DNA of 64,000 nt from Rhodanobacter humi (GCF_041107455.1 NZ_JBGBPY010000001.1:806001-870000); one strand, 5' to 3'; counted from the first letter of the stretch, positions 37,412 to 47,506 are shown. Program-made: numbers and translations. The notes: generated from the sequence alone by a model not told the origin.

Positions 37412-38638
37412 ATGCCATCACCTCACCGCATCGCCCTGCTCTTCAACGCGAACAAGGTCTATGACCGTCACGTCCTCACGGGCATCGGGCAATACCTGAC
37501 GTCCACGCGCGTCGAGTGGGACCTGTTCATGGAAGAGGATTTCCGCTGCCGCACCGTGGGCATCCACCACTGGCGCGGCGACGGCATCATCGCGGACTTC
37601 GACGATCCCATCGTCGGCGAGACGCTGTGCGGCCTGCCCTTGCCGGTGGTCGCGGTGGGCGGTTCCTACGCCGACCCGGCGAACTATCCGGAAGGCATTC
37701 CCTACGTGGCCACGGACAACGCCAAGCTCGTTCGCCTGGCCTACGACCACCTCATCGACCAGGGGCTGCAGCGCTTCGCCTTCTACGGCTTGCCGCCCAC
37801 GCCGGGCAACCGCTGGGCGATGGAACGCGAGCAGGCGTTCCTTGGCATGACCCGCGCGGACAGCCTCGAGGGCATGGTGTTCCGCGGCTCGCCCACCAGT
37901 GCGGGCGGTTGGGGCATCGCCCAGGAAGCGATCGTGGACTGGGTGCGTTCGCTGCCCAAGCCCATCGGCATCATCGCGGTCACCGACGCGCGCGCGCGCC
38001 ACCTGCTGCAGGCCTGCATCGTGGCCGACGTGCCCGTACCGGCCGAGATCGCGGTGGTGGGCATCGACAACGACCCCATCGCGCAACTGCTCAGCCGCAT
38101 TCCGCTGACGTCGGTGATCCAGGGCGCCGAGGAAATGGGCCATACCGCAGCCCGGCTGCTGCACCAGATGCTGCACGGCGGACGGCTCGCCGAGCAACGC
38201 ATCATCGTGCCGCCCAAGGGCATCAACGTGCAGGCAAGCAGCCGGCACGAACCGATGAGCAACCAGCACGTGATGCGGGCGCAGCACTACATCCGTCAAT
38301 ACGCCTGCCTCGGCATCAAGACCGACCAGGTCGCCGACTATGTCGGCGTGTCGCGCACCCTGCTGGAGGAGCACTTCAAGCGCGAACTCAAGCTGACCGT
38401 CCACCAGGCCATCCTGCGCCACAAGCTGCAGACCGCGCAGCGGATGCTGGTCGACACCACCGTACCGCTGGCCGACGTGGCCGTGCGCAGCGGCTTCACT
38501 TCGCTGCAGTACATGTATGCGGTGTTCCGCCGCGAGCTCGGCTGCACGCCGCGCCAGTACGCCGAAGGGCTGCAAGGTGGCGAAGGGGCTCCCCGCGATG
38601 CGGAGGGGCTGGCCGCGGTGGACGACACGGCACCGTAA
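37412..38638 (+). CDS. xylR: xylose operon regulator, LacI-type sensor fused to AraC-type DNA-binding domain
   Basis: 408 residues from ATG 37412 (an in-frame start at 37385 would add 9). The N-terminal ~280 residues are a periplasmic-binding-like sugar sensor (RIALLFNANKVYDRHVLTGI, AVVGIDNDPI, LTSVIQGAEEMGHTAARLL). The C-terminal ~110 residues have two AraC helix-turn-helices (IKTDQVADYVGVSRTLLEEH and VPLADVAVRSGFTSLQYMYA followed by FRRELGCTPRQY). This is the E. coli XylR architecture, an activator triggered by D-xylose. Divergent from xylBA. Confidence 0.92.
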   Translation: MPSPHRIALLFNANKVYDRHVLTGIGQYLTSTRVEWDLFMEEDFRCRTVGIHHWRGDGIIADFDDPIVGETLCGLPLPVVAVGGSYADPANYPEGIPYVATDNAKLVRLAYDHLIDQGLQRFAFYGLPPTPGNRWAMEREQAFLGMTRADSLEGMVFRGSPTSAGGWGIAQEAIVDWVRSLPKPIGIIAVTDARARHLLQACIVADVPVPAEIAVVGIDNDPIAQLLSRIPLTSVIQGAEEMGHTAARLLHQMLHGGRLAEQRIIVPPKGINVQASSRHEPMSNQHVMRAQHYIRQYACLGIKTDQVADYVGVSRTLLEEHFKRELKLTVHQAILRHKLQTAQRMLVDTTVPLADVAVRSGFTSLQYMYAVFRRELGCTPRQYAEGLQGGEGAPRDAEGLAAVDDTAP

Positions 38639-38743
38639 CAAGCACCAACCGGGTGCCTGGCGGCACGCCGTCGCACCTGCGGAGCATTCGCCTCCTGCAG
38701 CCGCTGGCATGCCGTGCCGCCACCTGGTTCGACGCGACCCGAT

Positions 38744-38789
38744 GAACAAAAAAAACATCGGCACGTGCGGGGGGACGCATGTGCCGATG
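38744..38789 (-). terminator. strong intrinsic terminator with no obvious gene upstream
   Basis: On the minus strand a 14-bp stem (CATCGGCACATGCG with CGCACGTGCCGATG, one G-T pair) with a 6-nt loop is followed directly by TTTTTTTTGTTC. On the plus strand no T-run follows, so it works only for minus-strand transcription, yet both flanking genes are on the plus strand. Confidence 0.8.
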
Positions 38790-38918
38790 GGAACCGGCGC
38801 GCGCGGGGACGACGCACAAACCGACGGAAACGCTGGCATGGCATGTCGAACCGATTGCAGCGGACTTCGTGGAAGCCCGCTTGCTTGAGCGGATCGTGAA
38901 ATGGCGTCGCCGAGGCGA

Positions 38919-38930
38919 CAATTGCGAAAT
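38919..38930 (+). promoter_or_regulatory. CAATTGCGAAAT motif upstream of the first GH29 gene
   Basis: Identical to the 12-mer at 37289 beside xylR and at 62991. It lies 102 bp before the GH29 start codon, a position suited to an AraC-family activator. Confidence 0.55.
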
Positions 38931-39031
38931 CAGCAGTCGACGCTAACGTTTCTTCGTATGCGTTCGCACATCCCGCCTCGCTGGCGTGTGCTTGCTGCTA
39001 GCGTTCGGTGGCCCCTTCGACAGGACATTCC

Positions 39032-40699
39032 ATGTCGTTCTTCCCGCATGCCAGGGTTCCACGCAGAGTGCATCCCTCCCTGCTTCGTGGATGTCTGCTT
39101 TCCGCATGCGTTATGGCCGGCTCGTCGGCATGGGCCGCACAGCCCGGCAGCCAATCCGATGCTCCCACTGCGCAGACACTCAGCCCGGCGCAGATGGATC
39201 AGGCCTGGCAGCGCGCCACGGCGCGCTACGCACCCGAGCGCAAGGCACTGTTGGCCGAAGTCGCACAAGGCGATGCCATCGGGCCGTTTCGTCCCGACTG
39301 GATCTCCCTCGCGCAATACCAGGCACCGGCCTGGTTCGGTGCCGCGAAGTTCGGCATCTTCATCCACTGGGGCGTCTACGCCGTGCCGGCGTTCGCGAAC
39401 GAGTGGTACCCGCGCAACATGTACGACGGCACGACGCGCGAGCACGCCCACCAGCTCGACACCCATGGCCCATTGACGCATCGCGGCTACAAGGACTTCA
39501 TCGCCGGCTTCAAGGCACGGCACTGGGATCCCGCGGCGTGGGCCCGATTGTTCAAGCAGGCCGGCGCGCGTTATGTGGTGCAGGTGGCCGAACATTCGGA
39601 CGGCTTCGCGATGTACGACTCGAAGCTGTCGCGCTGGACCGCCGCGCAGATGGGGCCGAAGCGCGACGTGGTGGCGGCGCTGGAACGAGCCGTGCGTGCC
39701 GAAGGCCTGCGCTTTGGCCTGTCCTCGCACCGCGCCGAGCACGACTGGTTCTTCGATCACGGCCGCGAGCTCGCCTCCGACGTGAACGATCCAGCCGATG
39801 CCGACTTCTACGGCCCCGCCGTGCCGCACTTCGTGCAGGATGGCGACCAGGACCTGCAGCAGGATTGGACCTACGTTTCGCCCACTTACGTGGACGACTG
39901 GCTGGCACGCACGGCCGAACTGGAAGCCTATTACCGACCCGACCTGATCTATCTCGACTGGTGGGTGGGCCACCCTGCATTCCGCGGCGCGCTGGCCGAG
40001 TTCCTCGCCTACTACTACAACCGCGGTGCGCAACGCGACGGCGTGGTACTCAACTACAAGTTGCATGCGCTGCCCGCCGGCAGTGCCGTCCTCGACGTGG
40101 AGCGCGGCCAGCTGGGCGATATCCGCCCCACGCCGTGGCAGACCGACACCACCATCAGCAACAGCTCCTGGGGCTACGTGGAGTCCGACAGCTACCGTTC
40201 GGCCACCTCGATCATCCAGCTGCTGGCCGACGTGGTGAGCAAGAACGGCAACCTGCTGCTGGATGTCGGCCCGCGGCCGGACGGAACCATCGTCCCGCAG
40301 GAACAGGCCGTGCTGCTGGAAATCGGCCGATGGCTGGCAACCAATGGGGCGGCGATCTACGACAGCCATCCGTGGCGCGTGTCCGGCGAAGGCCCCACCG
40401 CGCCGACCGCCGGCGCCTTCAAGGAACAACTGGCCAAGCCCTGGACCGCCGACGATTTCCGCTTCACCCGCAACAAGGACCTGCTGTACGCCATCGAATT
40501 CGGCTGGCCAGCCGACGGCACGGTGACCATCCGCAGCATCAAGCCGACCGATCGCGTGCAGGACGTGCGCCTGCTGGGTTCGTCCACGCCGGTGCGCTGG
40601 CAAAGCACCGGGCAAGGGTTGGTGCTCCATGTCGGTTCGCGTCCCGCCGGCCCTGCGGCCTTCGTCTACGCCATCCGTACCGCCACGGACACGCCATGA
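39032..40699 (+). CDS. secreted alpha-L-fucosidase-like glycoside hydrolase, family GH29
   Basis: 555 residues. A signal peptide (to about residue 35, LLSACVMAGSSAWAAQ) is followed by the GH29 barrel: WFGAAKFGIFIHWGVYAVPA, EHSDGFAMYDS, and PDLIYLDWWVG, whose Asp is the expected nucleophile. NLLLDVGPRPDGTI closes the barrel; a beta-sandwich domain follows. It should release alpha-fucose (or a close analogue) from xyloglucan or other glycans in the periplasm or outside. ATG 39032 has AGGA 6 nt upstream. It overlaps the GH43 gene by 4 bp. Confidence 0.9.
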   Translation: MSFFPHARVPRRVHPSLLRGCLLSACVMAGSSAWAAQPGSQSDAPTAQTLSPAQMDQAWQRATARYAPERKALLAEVAQGDAIGPFRPDWISLAQYQAPAWFGAAKFGIFIHWGVYAVPAFANEWYPRNMYDGTTREHAHQLDTHGPLTHRGYKDFIAGFKARHWDPAAWARLFKQAGARYVVQVAEHSDGFAMYDSKLSRWTAAQMGPKRDVVAALERAVRAEGLRFGLSSHRAEHDWFFDHGRELASDVNDPADADFYGPAVPHFVQDGDQDLQQDWTYVSPTYVDDWLARTAELEAYYRPDLIYLDWWVGHPAFRGALAEFLAYYYNRGAQRDGVVLNYKLHALPAGSAVLDVERGQLGDIRPTPWQTDTTISNSSWGYVESDSYRSATSIIQLLADVVSKNGNLLLDVGPRPDGTIVPQEQAVLLEIGRWLATNGAAIYDSHPWRVSGEGPTAPTAGAFKEQLAKPWTADDFRFTRNKDLLYAIEFGWPADGTVTIRSIKPTDRVQDVRLLGSSTPVRWQSTGQGLVLHVGSRPAGPAAFVYAIRTATDTP

Positions 40700-42390
40700 A
40701 GAAACCCACCGACCACCTCGACGCGGCAAGCGATGGCACGCTCCCGACCACCGCCGTCGCGCCGAACCTTGCGCGCAGAAATCTGTTCAAGGCCATGGCG
40801 ACGGGTGCGATCGCCGCACCACTGGCGCGGATGGCGAAAGCCGATCCCGGCCAGCGATGCGCCGACTCCGGTCTGCACTGGGACAAAGGCATCGAGGGCC
40901 AGCGCAAGGCCGATCTTGGCGACGGCAGTTACCGCAACCCCATCGTGTCCGGCGATCACCCCGATCCCGCCGTGCTCAAGGACGGCGACGACTACTACAT
41001 GACGTTCACGCCCTTCGCCGCTTCGCCGGGGCTGGCGATCTGGCACTCGACCGACCTGGTCGGCTGGACGCCGATCGCGACCGCCCTGCACAAGCCGATG
41101 GGCAACGTCTTCGCGGTCAATCTCTGCAAGCACGGCAACCGCTACTACATCTACCTGCCGGCGCAACGGTCCGGCGGCGACTGGTCGATCTTCGCGATCG
41201 CGGCGGAACGCATCACCGGCCCGTGGAGTGAGCCGGTCGACCTCGGCATCCCCGGCTGCATCGACCCCGCGCACGTGGTCGGCGAGGACGGCAGGCGCTA
41301 CCTGTTCGTCAACGGCATCCGCATGATCCGCCTGCGCGACGACGGCCTGGCCACCGACGGACAACTCGTGCATGCCTACACGCCATGGCAGTACCCGCAG
41401 GACTGGATCGTCGAGGACTTCGCGCCGGAAGGGCCGAAACTTCTGCGCCGCAACGACTGGTTCTACCTGGTCAGCGCCGTGGGCGGCACGGCCGGCCCGC
41501 CCACCAGCCACATGGTGATCGTGGCGCGCTCGCGCTCGGTGCATGGGCCGTGGGAGAACTGCCCGCACAACCCCATCGTGCGCACGCAGTCGGCCGCCGA
41601 ACCGTGGTGGTCGCGCGGCCACGCCACCTTCGTCGAAGGGCCGGCCGGCGACTGGTGGATGGTCTACCACGGCTACGAAAACGGCTTCCGCACGCTGGGC
41701 CGTCAGACCCTGCTGGAACCGATGGCGTGGACGGCGGACGGCTGGCCGGTGGCCACCGGGGGCGACCTGTCGCGACCGCTGCGCAAACCCTCGGGCGGCA
41801 AGGCAAGCCCGGTCGGCTTCGCGTTGTCGGACGACTTTTCCAGCGACAGGTTCGGCATCCAGTGGTCCTTCCACGATCCGCGCCCGGACGAAATGCGGCG
41901 GGTTCGCCGTGCCGACGGCAGCATGGAGCTGGCCGGTGCAGGCACGTCGCCGGTGGACAGTTCGCCGATGGTCTGCGGCGTGGGCGACCGTGCCTACGTG
42001 GCGGAGCTCACGCTGGAGCCGTCCGCCAATGCCGAGGCGGGACTGCTGCTGTTCTACAACCACAAGGCCTTCGTGGGTGTCGGCTTCACGCCGGACACGA
42101 TCAAGACGTTCGAATACGCGCAGGAGCTGGACTGGGCCCGCATCCGGCGGCCGAACCGCCGCGTGCGCGTGCGCCTCACCAACGACCACAACGTGGTGAC
42201 GTTCGAGTACTCGCACGACGACGGCCGCAGCTGGCAATTGCACACCTTGCGCATGGAAGTGTCCGGCATCCACCACAACGTGTTCGGCGATTTCCTGAGC
42301 CTGAAACTCGGCATCTACTGCGCCGGCAAGGGGACGGCACGACTGGGCGACTTCCGCTATCGCGCGATCGAGGGCAATCCGCTGGCGTGA
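40696..42390 (+). CDS. Tat-exported glycoside hydrolase family 43 enzyme, beta-xylosidase/arabinofuranosidase type
   Basis: 564 residues. An RR-signal ARRNLFKAMATGAIAAPLA (about 26-44) suggests export by Tat. The five-bladed propeller holds the GH43 triad: base Asp in DHPDPAVLKDGDDYY, Asp in GCIDPAHVVGEDG and acid Glu in VEDFAPEGPKLL. The C-terminal ~190 residues form a beta-sandwich (SDDFSSDRFGIQWSFHDPRP to GDFRYRAIEG), as in many xylosidases. ATG 40696 overlaps the fucosidase stop (ATGA), so both enzymes are made together. Specificity between xylose and arabinose is not readable. Confidence 0.9.
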   Translation: MKKPTDHLDAASDGTLPTTAVAPNLARRNLFKAMATGAIAAPLARMAKADPGQRCADSGLHWDKGIEGQRKADLGDGSYRNPIVSGDHPDPAVLKDGDDYYMTFTPFAASPGLAIWHSTDLVGWTPIATALHKPMGNVFAVNLCKHGNRYYIYLPAQRSGGDWSIFAIAAERITGPWSEPVDLGIPGCIDPAHVVGEDGRRYLFVNGIRMIRLRDDGLATDGQLVHAYTPWQYPQDWIVEDFAPEGPKLLRRNDWFYLVSAVGGTAGPPTSHMVIVARSRSVHGPWENCPHNPIVRTQSAAEPWWSRGHATFVEGPAGDWWMVYHGYENGFRTLGRQTLLEPMAWTADGWPVATGGDLSRPLRKPSGGKASPVGFALSDDFSSDRFGIQWSFHDPRPDEMRRVRRADGSMELAGAGTSPVDSSPMVCGVGDRAYVAELTLEPSANAEAGLLLFYNHKAFVGVGFTPDTIKTFEYAQELDWARIRRPNRRVRVRLTNDHNVVTFEYSHDDGRSWQLHTLRMEVSGIHHNVFGDFLSLKLGIYCAGKGTARLGDFRYRAIEGNPLA

Positions 42391-42463
42391 TGCCGCGGGG
42401 CGCGACGCGCGCACCACCGGTGAGCACGGGTGGCGCCGGCGTGCGGCGCACCGCCCGGTCCGC

Positions 42464-43173
42464 TCAGGCCGCTTCGGCCGTGCCCGCGTGGCGACCGGCG
42501 TCGCCGCGCCAGCCGGCCAGCATCTCCTGCATCGCCCGACGCGCCGCTTCCGGCTGGCGGCGGCGGATCGCGCCCAGCAGTTTCCGACGCGCGGCGGCGC
42601 AAACCGGACATCGCCAGCGGTGTACGCGGCGGATGCGTGGCAAGCGAGCAGCGCGTTCCCGATCACCGCGAACATGGAGATCCTCGGCTCGTTGCCGGTG
42701 GCGTGCAAACGCCTCGCGGAAGGCCAACTCCGTGCAGGCCCCGGGAGCAGGATCGGCTTCTGCAGTCATCGCATCGCATGCGGCCTCGATGCGTCCCAGC
42801 TGTTCGTCGTCGCGACGCCGCGCGGCGGTGACAGCGTTGGCGAGTCCTATGGCCTCGCACATCTCCAGCAGTTTCCCGACGAAATCCCCTGCGGGCAGCA
42901 AGGTACGGCGCCAAGCCAGCACATCGACGTCGAACTTGTCCCAGTGCCTGGCGTCACGTACGCAAGCACCAGTCCGCTCGGGCGATTCGGTCAGGCCCTC
43001 GGCGGCACCTTCATCGCCCCTTGCTGCAAGGTGCGGCGTACCTTCATGCGCCCGACCAGCACCTCCTCGCGCGGCAGTTGCCCGCCTGCGGCAATCCTGT
43101 CGCTGACGAGCAGGCACCCAAGCTCCCGCACCATCTGTTGGTGCAAGTTGCACACGACAATCGACCTGATCAT
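42464..43173 (-). pseudogene. frameshifted GntR/FadR-family regulator
   Basis: Pieces of one GntR regulator lie in order in different minus-strand frames. The N-terminal winged helix is at about 43000-43173 (HQQMVRELGCLLVSDRIAAG, QLPREEVLVGRMKV). A second frame to about 42715 holds VRDARHWDKFDVDVLAWR and the FCD-domain AARRRDDEQLGRIEAACDAM. A third at about 42620-42708 holds MFAVIGNALLA. The original frame returns at about 42464-42560 with GAIRRRQPEAARRAMQEM. At least two or three frameshifts make it non-functional. Intact relatives regulate sugar-acid use (DgoR/UxuR-like). Confidence 0.8.
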
Positions 43174-43195
43174 GGCGCCCCCCAGAGCTGGCGGA

Positions 43196-45732
43196 TCAGG
43201 GGTGGTGAGTGACAGGCGCGTCATCGGCTGCCCGCCCCATCAGGCAACGGTTGCAGCCGTGAGCTGGTCGGCCTTTGATCGGCCCACCTGCAAATCCGTC
43301 TGCGCGATCCATGTTCCCGCTGCCATTTATCACTGAAACGACCGCCGAATCCGGCCCACTCCAAGCCGGTGCTCCCTGATGTTTCAGTTGATGGGCGGCA
43401 TCATCCCAAGTCAGCCTGGTGAGCGAGTATTTGCCCTGCTCGTAGCCGTAGGACTTCCCGTCGTCCCGGAAGAGCGTAAAGCTGCCATCCGCGCCCGGAT
43501 ATACCTTTACCGACACGATCCGCTGCGTTTGCCCGGCGCTGCCGTCGTCCGGCCCCATCGGCACGATGCTTCCCGCCTTCACAAACAGCGGTAGCGTGTC
43601 GATGGGCGCATCCACCTCGACCGTCTGCCCGCCGTGCAAGCGCTGGTTCGTCCAGTAGTTGTACCAATCGCAACCCGCTGGCAGATACACGGCTCGATGG
43701 GTGGCGCCCTGCGTCGTGACCGGAGCCACCAGGAAGGCCGGCCCGTACATGTATTCATCAGGGATGTCCGCAACCTTCGGATCGTTCGGGAAATCCATGA
43801 ACAGCGCGCGCATGTACGGCGCGCCGGTCTGGTAGCTGCGGTAGGCCGCCGAATACGTGTACGGCAGCAACTGGTAGCGAAGCCTCAGGTATTTCGCCAG
43901 GATCGGTTCGGCTTGCTTGCCGTAGGACCATATTTCGTTGTGCTTCCGTTCCCCGTGGGCACGCATCACCGGCTGGAACACGCCCCATTCGAACCAGCGC
44001 ACGAACAGTTCGGGATAGTCCTCGTAGTTTCCGATCGTGTCGCGCGCATCGGAACCGTCGATCAGGGGCTTGTGTGCCGCATGGTAGTCGGCCGGGATGA
44101 GCGGCGAGAAAAAGCCCGCGATATCGGTATCCCAATAAGGCATGCCGGAGGCGGCAAAGTTGAGGCCTGCGGGAATGGATCGCTTGAGCATGTCCCAGGT
44201 CGCGAAAATATCGCTCGACCAGAAGACGGTGCCGTTGCGTTGCGCCCCGAGGTAGGCCGCGCGCGCCAGGATCATCAGCCGTCGGCTGGTCCCGAAATCG
44301 CGCCGGAATCCTTCGTATACCGAAGCGGTATGAAACAACGGATACACGTTGTAGTAGCGCGTGCCCGAGCCGATCCAGAACACGTCGTTCGCCGGATCGA
44401 TGTCCGGCTCCGTTTCGTCGAGCCACACATCGTCGAAGCCGTACCGCTTTATGTAGCGATCACGGATTTCCCGCCAGAACCAATTCGCCGCATCGGGATT
44501 CGTCGTGTCGATATTCGGTCCGATGACCGCCTTGAAGCCGCCCGGGTCCGGCACGCCGTTCCGCGTATGCACCAGCCAGCCTTTGCGGGCGAGCATGTCA
44601 TAGAACAGCGATCCCTTCGAAAAATGCGGCCACACGCTGAGCAGCGTGTCCACACCCATCGCATGCAAGCGGCGATTCATGGCGGCGGGATCCGGCCAGC
44701 GCTTTGGGTCCAGATCCAGGTTTCCCTGCCTGGTCATGTTGAGGAAATCGACCACCAGCACGCCCAGCGGCAGATTCTTCCGGCGGTACTCATCGGCTAC
44801 GGCAAGGATCTGCGCCTGCGTCGCGTAGATCGCCTTGCTCTGAATATATCCGTAGGTACTCCTGGGCAGCAGGTGGGTCACGCCCGTCAACAGGCGGTAG
44901 CCTTCGTAGATCTCGTCGGCGCTGTTTCCCGCGATGACGAAATAGGAGACGCGATTGCCCACCTGCGACGACCAGGCGTTCTGGCTGTTGAAGCCGAGTT
45001 GTACGGTTGTTTTCGATGGGTTGTCCCAAATCAGGCCGTAGCCCAAGCTCGACACCATGAAGGGAACGCAGACATTTTCGCCGCCCAGCGCGGAATAATC
45101 GTGCCAGCAACGAATCTCGTGGTCGCGCAGGTCCAGCCATCCCTTCTGCTGCTGTCCGAGCCCGTAGTAGTGTTCATTGGCGGGCGAATCGAATGTGGCG
45201 GCGACTCGAAAGCCCTTTGCGCCAGCTTCCGCCTGCGCGACCTCCGGCTGTTCGGGTGCCATGGTCCACGTGCGCATGCGCAACAGCGTCTTGCCCTCGG
45301 CGTTGGTGATCCGCAGCGCGTCGTTGAACGTAGTTCGGTCATTCCATCCCCCGAAGTACTTTTCGCGCAGTTGCTGGTTCAGCGCGTCCAGAGGCATGCG
45401 CTGCGGGAGTTCGTCAGGCGCAAGGTCCCCGGGCACCACTCGCACGATCATTTTCGCCGAACGAAAAACGTCGTCGCCTGCCGCATCGCGCGTATGCGTC
45501 CATCCCTTGGCCGAGGGTCTGGCAAGAAACCCGTATCCCGGCGGACTCACCGCGGCCGCCCGATCCACGCTCAGCGTTACCCGCAAGATGTTTGGCGCAT
45601 AGGGTTCGAGTGAAATGGTTCTTCCGTTCCTCTGAAGGACGAGAGGGGCATCCTGGGCCACCGCCGTACCCTTCAGCGACACGCCCAGGAGCAACGCGCA
45701 GAGTCCGACGGAGAACAGTTTCTTCATCATGC
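43196..45732 (-). CDS. secreted alpha-xylosidase/alpha-glucosidase-like enzyme, family GH31
   Basis: 845 residues from ATG 45732. A signal peptide MMKKLFSVGLCALLLGVSL is cut near AVAQ-DAP. The GH31 barrel has GVLVVDFLNMTRQGNLDLD, the nucleophile Asp in DDVWLDETEPD and the acid/base Asp in PYWDTDIAGFF; RGHGER-like VMRAHGERKHNEIW follows. C-terminal beta domains close with SIVPMGPD and FTLFRDDGKSYGYEQGKYS. The last ~35 residues (after SGNMDRADG) look unlike the family and may result from a lost stop codon. Alpha-xylosidase on xyloglucan oligosaccharides is the likely role by context. A longer frame to 45889 runs into a GH74 relic. Confidence 0.9.
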
Positions 45733-45787
45733 AATACCCTACCCCGAACATTCGACCGATGCCGTCTTGGAGATTCATCACGTCGTC

Positions 45788-45827
45788 CCATGCGTAGAAC
45801 AAGTTGCCGTTCATGCCGTCGGACAAC
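45788..45827 (-). pseudogene. 40-bp relic of a GH74 gene
   Basis: This stretch matches 59163-59202 inside the intact GH74 gene at 38 of 40 positions. On the minus strand it encodes LSDGMNGNLFYAW against LSDGINGNLFYAW in the GH74 enzyme, including the Asp expected to be catalytic. It lies 55 bp before the GH31 start, on the same strand and in the same orientation. Flanking sequence no longer aligns. Confidence 0.8.
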
Positions 45828-45949
45828 CCTCGTGACAGACCCTCAAACACGGATCCTTCCAATTCATCGTAATCAGGGTGTTCAACCATGCCTGCCGAGT
45901 TTTTGACCAGCAGGGCACGGTGATCACCGATCGCCCGTTGCCCAGCCGG

Positions 45950-47506
45950 CTATTTTTGATCGACGGCGACGACCGCGACCGACCTGGCCGGCAAATCGAA
46001 AGTCAACCTGCCACGCTCGCTGCGCCCCGAATAGGCGACCGGATGGATCGTGTTCGGCGCCGCGAACGTGTTGTGGCTGTCCATCTTCGGCCCGGTCAGG
46101 ATCCGGCCGCTGGCGGTGCCGCTCAGCCCGGTCTCGACATGCGCGGCGCGATCGGGATCGAGATTGACCAGGGCGAGATAGAGCTTGCCGTCGGTGCCGC
46201 GCGCGGCCGAGGCATCAACCATCGGCAAGTCGTATTTGCCCTCCACGTAATGGGGGCCGCTGACCGTTGCCGGATAAGGCGTGGCGCCCTGGAACGGCAC
46301 GTACATGTGGAAGACGTGGTAGGTGGGCGTCAGCAGCATCTTGTCGCCCTCGGTCAGCACCATCGCTTGCAGCACGTTGACCATCTGCGCGATCGCCGCG
46401 AGCTTCACCCGGTCGGTATGGCGGAAGAAAATGTCCAGTGTCAGCGCCGCCACTTCGGCGTCGCGCAGCGTGTTCTGCTGGTAGAGGAAGCCGGGATGGC
46501 TTCCAGGCTGCGGATCGTACCAGGTGCCCCATTCGTCGACGTAGAGCGCGACCTTCTTGTCGGGATCGTACTTGTCCATGATCGCCGAATGTCTGGCGAT
46601 CAGCGTGTTCATGTAGCGCGCCTTGCTGAGCGTCGCTGCCCATTCGTCCTTGCTGAAACCGGTCGCGGATCCTTTGTGCTCCCAGGAGGAGCCCGGGAGC
46701 GTGTAGTAGTGCAGGCTGATGGCGCCCAGCTGTTTGGCCGCATCGCGCATCAGCGTGTCGGTCCAGGCGTAGTCCGCGTCGCTGGGCCCCGAGGCGACCT
46801 TGACGAAGTCGGGAGCGCCCGGCGCCGGATTCACGAACGTGGCGTAGCGTTTGAACAGGTCGGCGGCATAGCCGGCGGTCATGTTGCCGCCGCAGCCCCA
46901 CAGTTCGTTGCCGTAGCCGACGTACTTCAGGTTGGTCCATGGCTTGTCGCGCCCGTTGGCGCGCCGCTCCTGCGCGAGCGCGGAATCGCCGCCGGCGGTC
47001 ATGTACTGCACCCACTGCCGTGCATCGTAAGCTGGCAGCGAGCCCAGGTTGATCGAGACATAGGCGGCCGCGCCCAAGGCTTCGGTGTAATCCATGAACT
47101 CATTGGTGCCGAAGCTGTTGTCGTCGGTGACGCCGCCCCAGTTGGTGTTGATTCCCTTGGGTCGCTTGGCGGCGGGGCCAATGCCGTCGCGCCAGTCGTA
47201 GGTGTCGGCGAAGCAGCCGCCGAGCCAGCGGATCACCGGCACATGGAGCGCTTTCAGCGCATCCATCACGTCGGTGCGATAGCCGTTCCGGTTGGGAACC
47301 GACGAATGAGGGCCGACCCAGATGCCGTCGTAGATGCCGCGGCCGAGGTTCTCGGCGAACTGTCCCTCGACCGCCGGTTCGATCACCGGGCCGGGGTGGG
47401 CCAGATCGACGGTCAGCCTGACGTGGGTCGGGGCCGGGGTGATCTGTGCGATCGCCGGTGTCGAAAGGACCATGGCTGCAACAGCGGCAACAAGCGTTCG
47501 TTTCAT
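45950..47506 (-). CDS. secreted alpha-L-arabinofuranosidase, family GH51
   Basis: 518 residues with a signal peptide MKRTLVAAVAAMVLSTPAIA. EGQFAENLGRGIYDGIWVG is the GH51 N-terminal strand; YVGYGNELWGCGG carries the acid/base Glu and ALYVDEWGTWY the nucleophile Glu. A C-terminal beta-sandwich ends in RLTFDLPARSVAVVAV. It releases L-arabinose from arabinoxylan or arabinan. CAGGA lies 9 nt before ATG 47506. It is upstream of GH31 on the same strand, 217 bp apart. Confidence 0.93.
   Translation of the reverse strand: MKRTLVAAVAAMVLSTPAIAQITPAPTHVRLTVDLAHPGPVIEPAVEGQFAENLGRGIYDGIWVGPHSSVPNRNGYRTDVMDALKALHVPVIRWLGGCFADTYDWRDGIGPAAKRPKGINTNWGGVTDDNSFGTNEFMDYTEALGAAAYVSINLGSLPAYDARQWVQYMTAGGDSALAQERRANGRDKPWTNLKYVGYGNELWGCGGNMTAGYAADLFKRYATFVNPAPGAPDFVKVASGPSDADYAWTDTLMRDAAKQLGAISLHYYTLPGSSWEHKGSATGFSKDEWAATLSKARYMNTLIARHSAIMDKYDPDKKVALYVDEWGTWYDPQPGSHPGFLYQQNTLRDAEVAALTLDIFFRHTDRVKLAAIAQMVNVLQAMVLTEGDKMLLTPTYHVFHMYVPFQGATPYPATVSGPHYVEGKYDLPMVDASAARGTDGKLYLALVNLDPDRAAHVETGLSGTASGRILTGPKMDSHNTFAAPNTIHPVAYSGRSERGRLTFDLPARSVAVVAVDQK

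Larger units (their letters stand above)
38639..39031. other. 393-bp gap between xylR and the first GH29 gene
   Basis: No protein gene is supported. The gap contains a minus-strand terminator (38744-38789) and a CAATTGCGAAAT motif (38919-38930), with GTGAAAT 28 bp further up (38896-38902). The promoter of the GH29-GH43 pair is expected between the motif and 39032. Confidence 0.6.

Noticed and set aside
38986-42390. 1134-codon frame that would fuse extra sequence to the GH43 enzyme
   Set aside because: The upstream part overlaps the GH29 gene out of frame; the GH43 protein has its own Tat signal and an ATGA-coupled start at 40696.
43196-45889. Longer GH31 start at 45889
   Set aside because: The added residues come from the GH74 relic and precede a clear signal peptide at MMKKLF; the start at 45732 is better.
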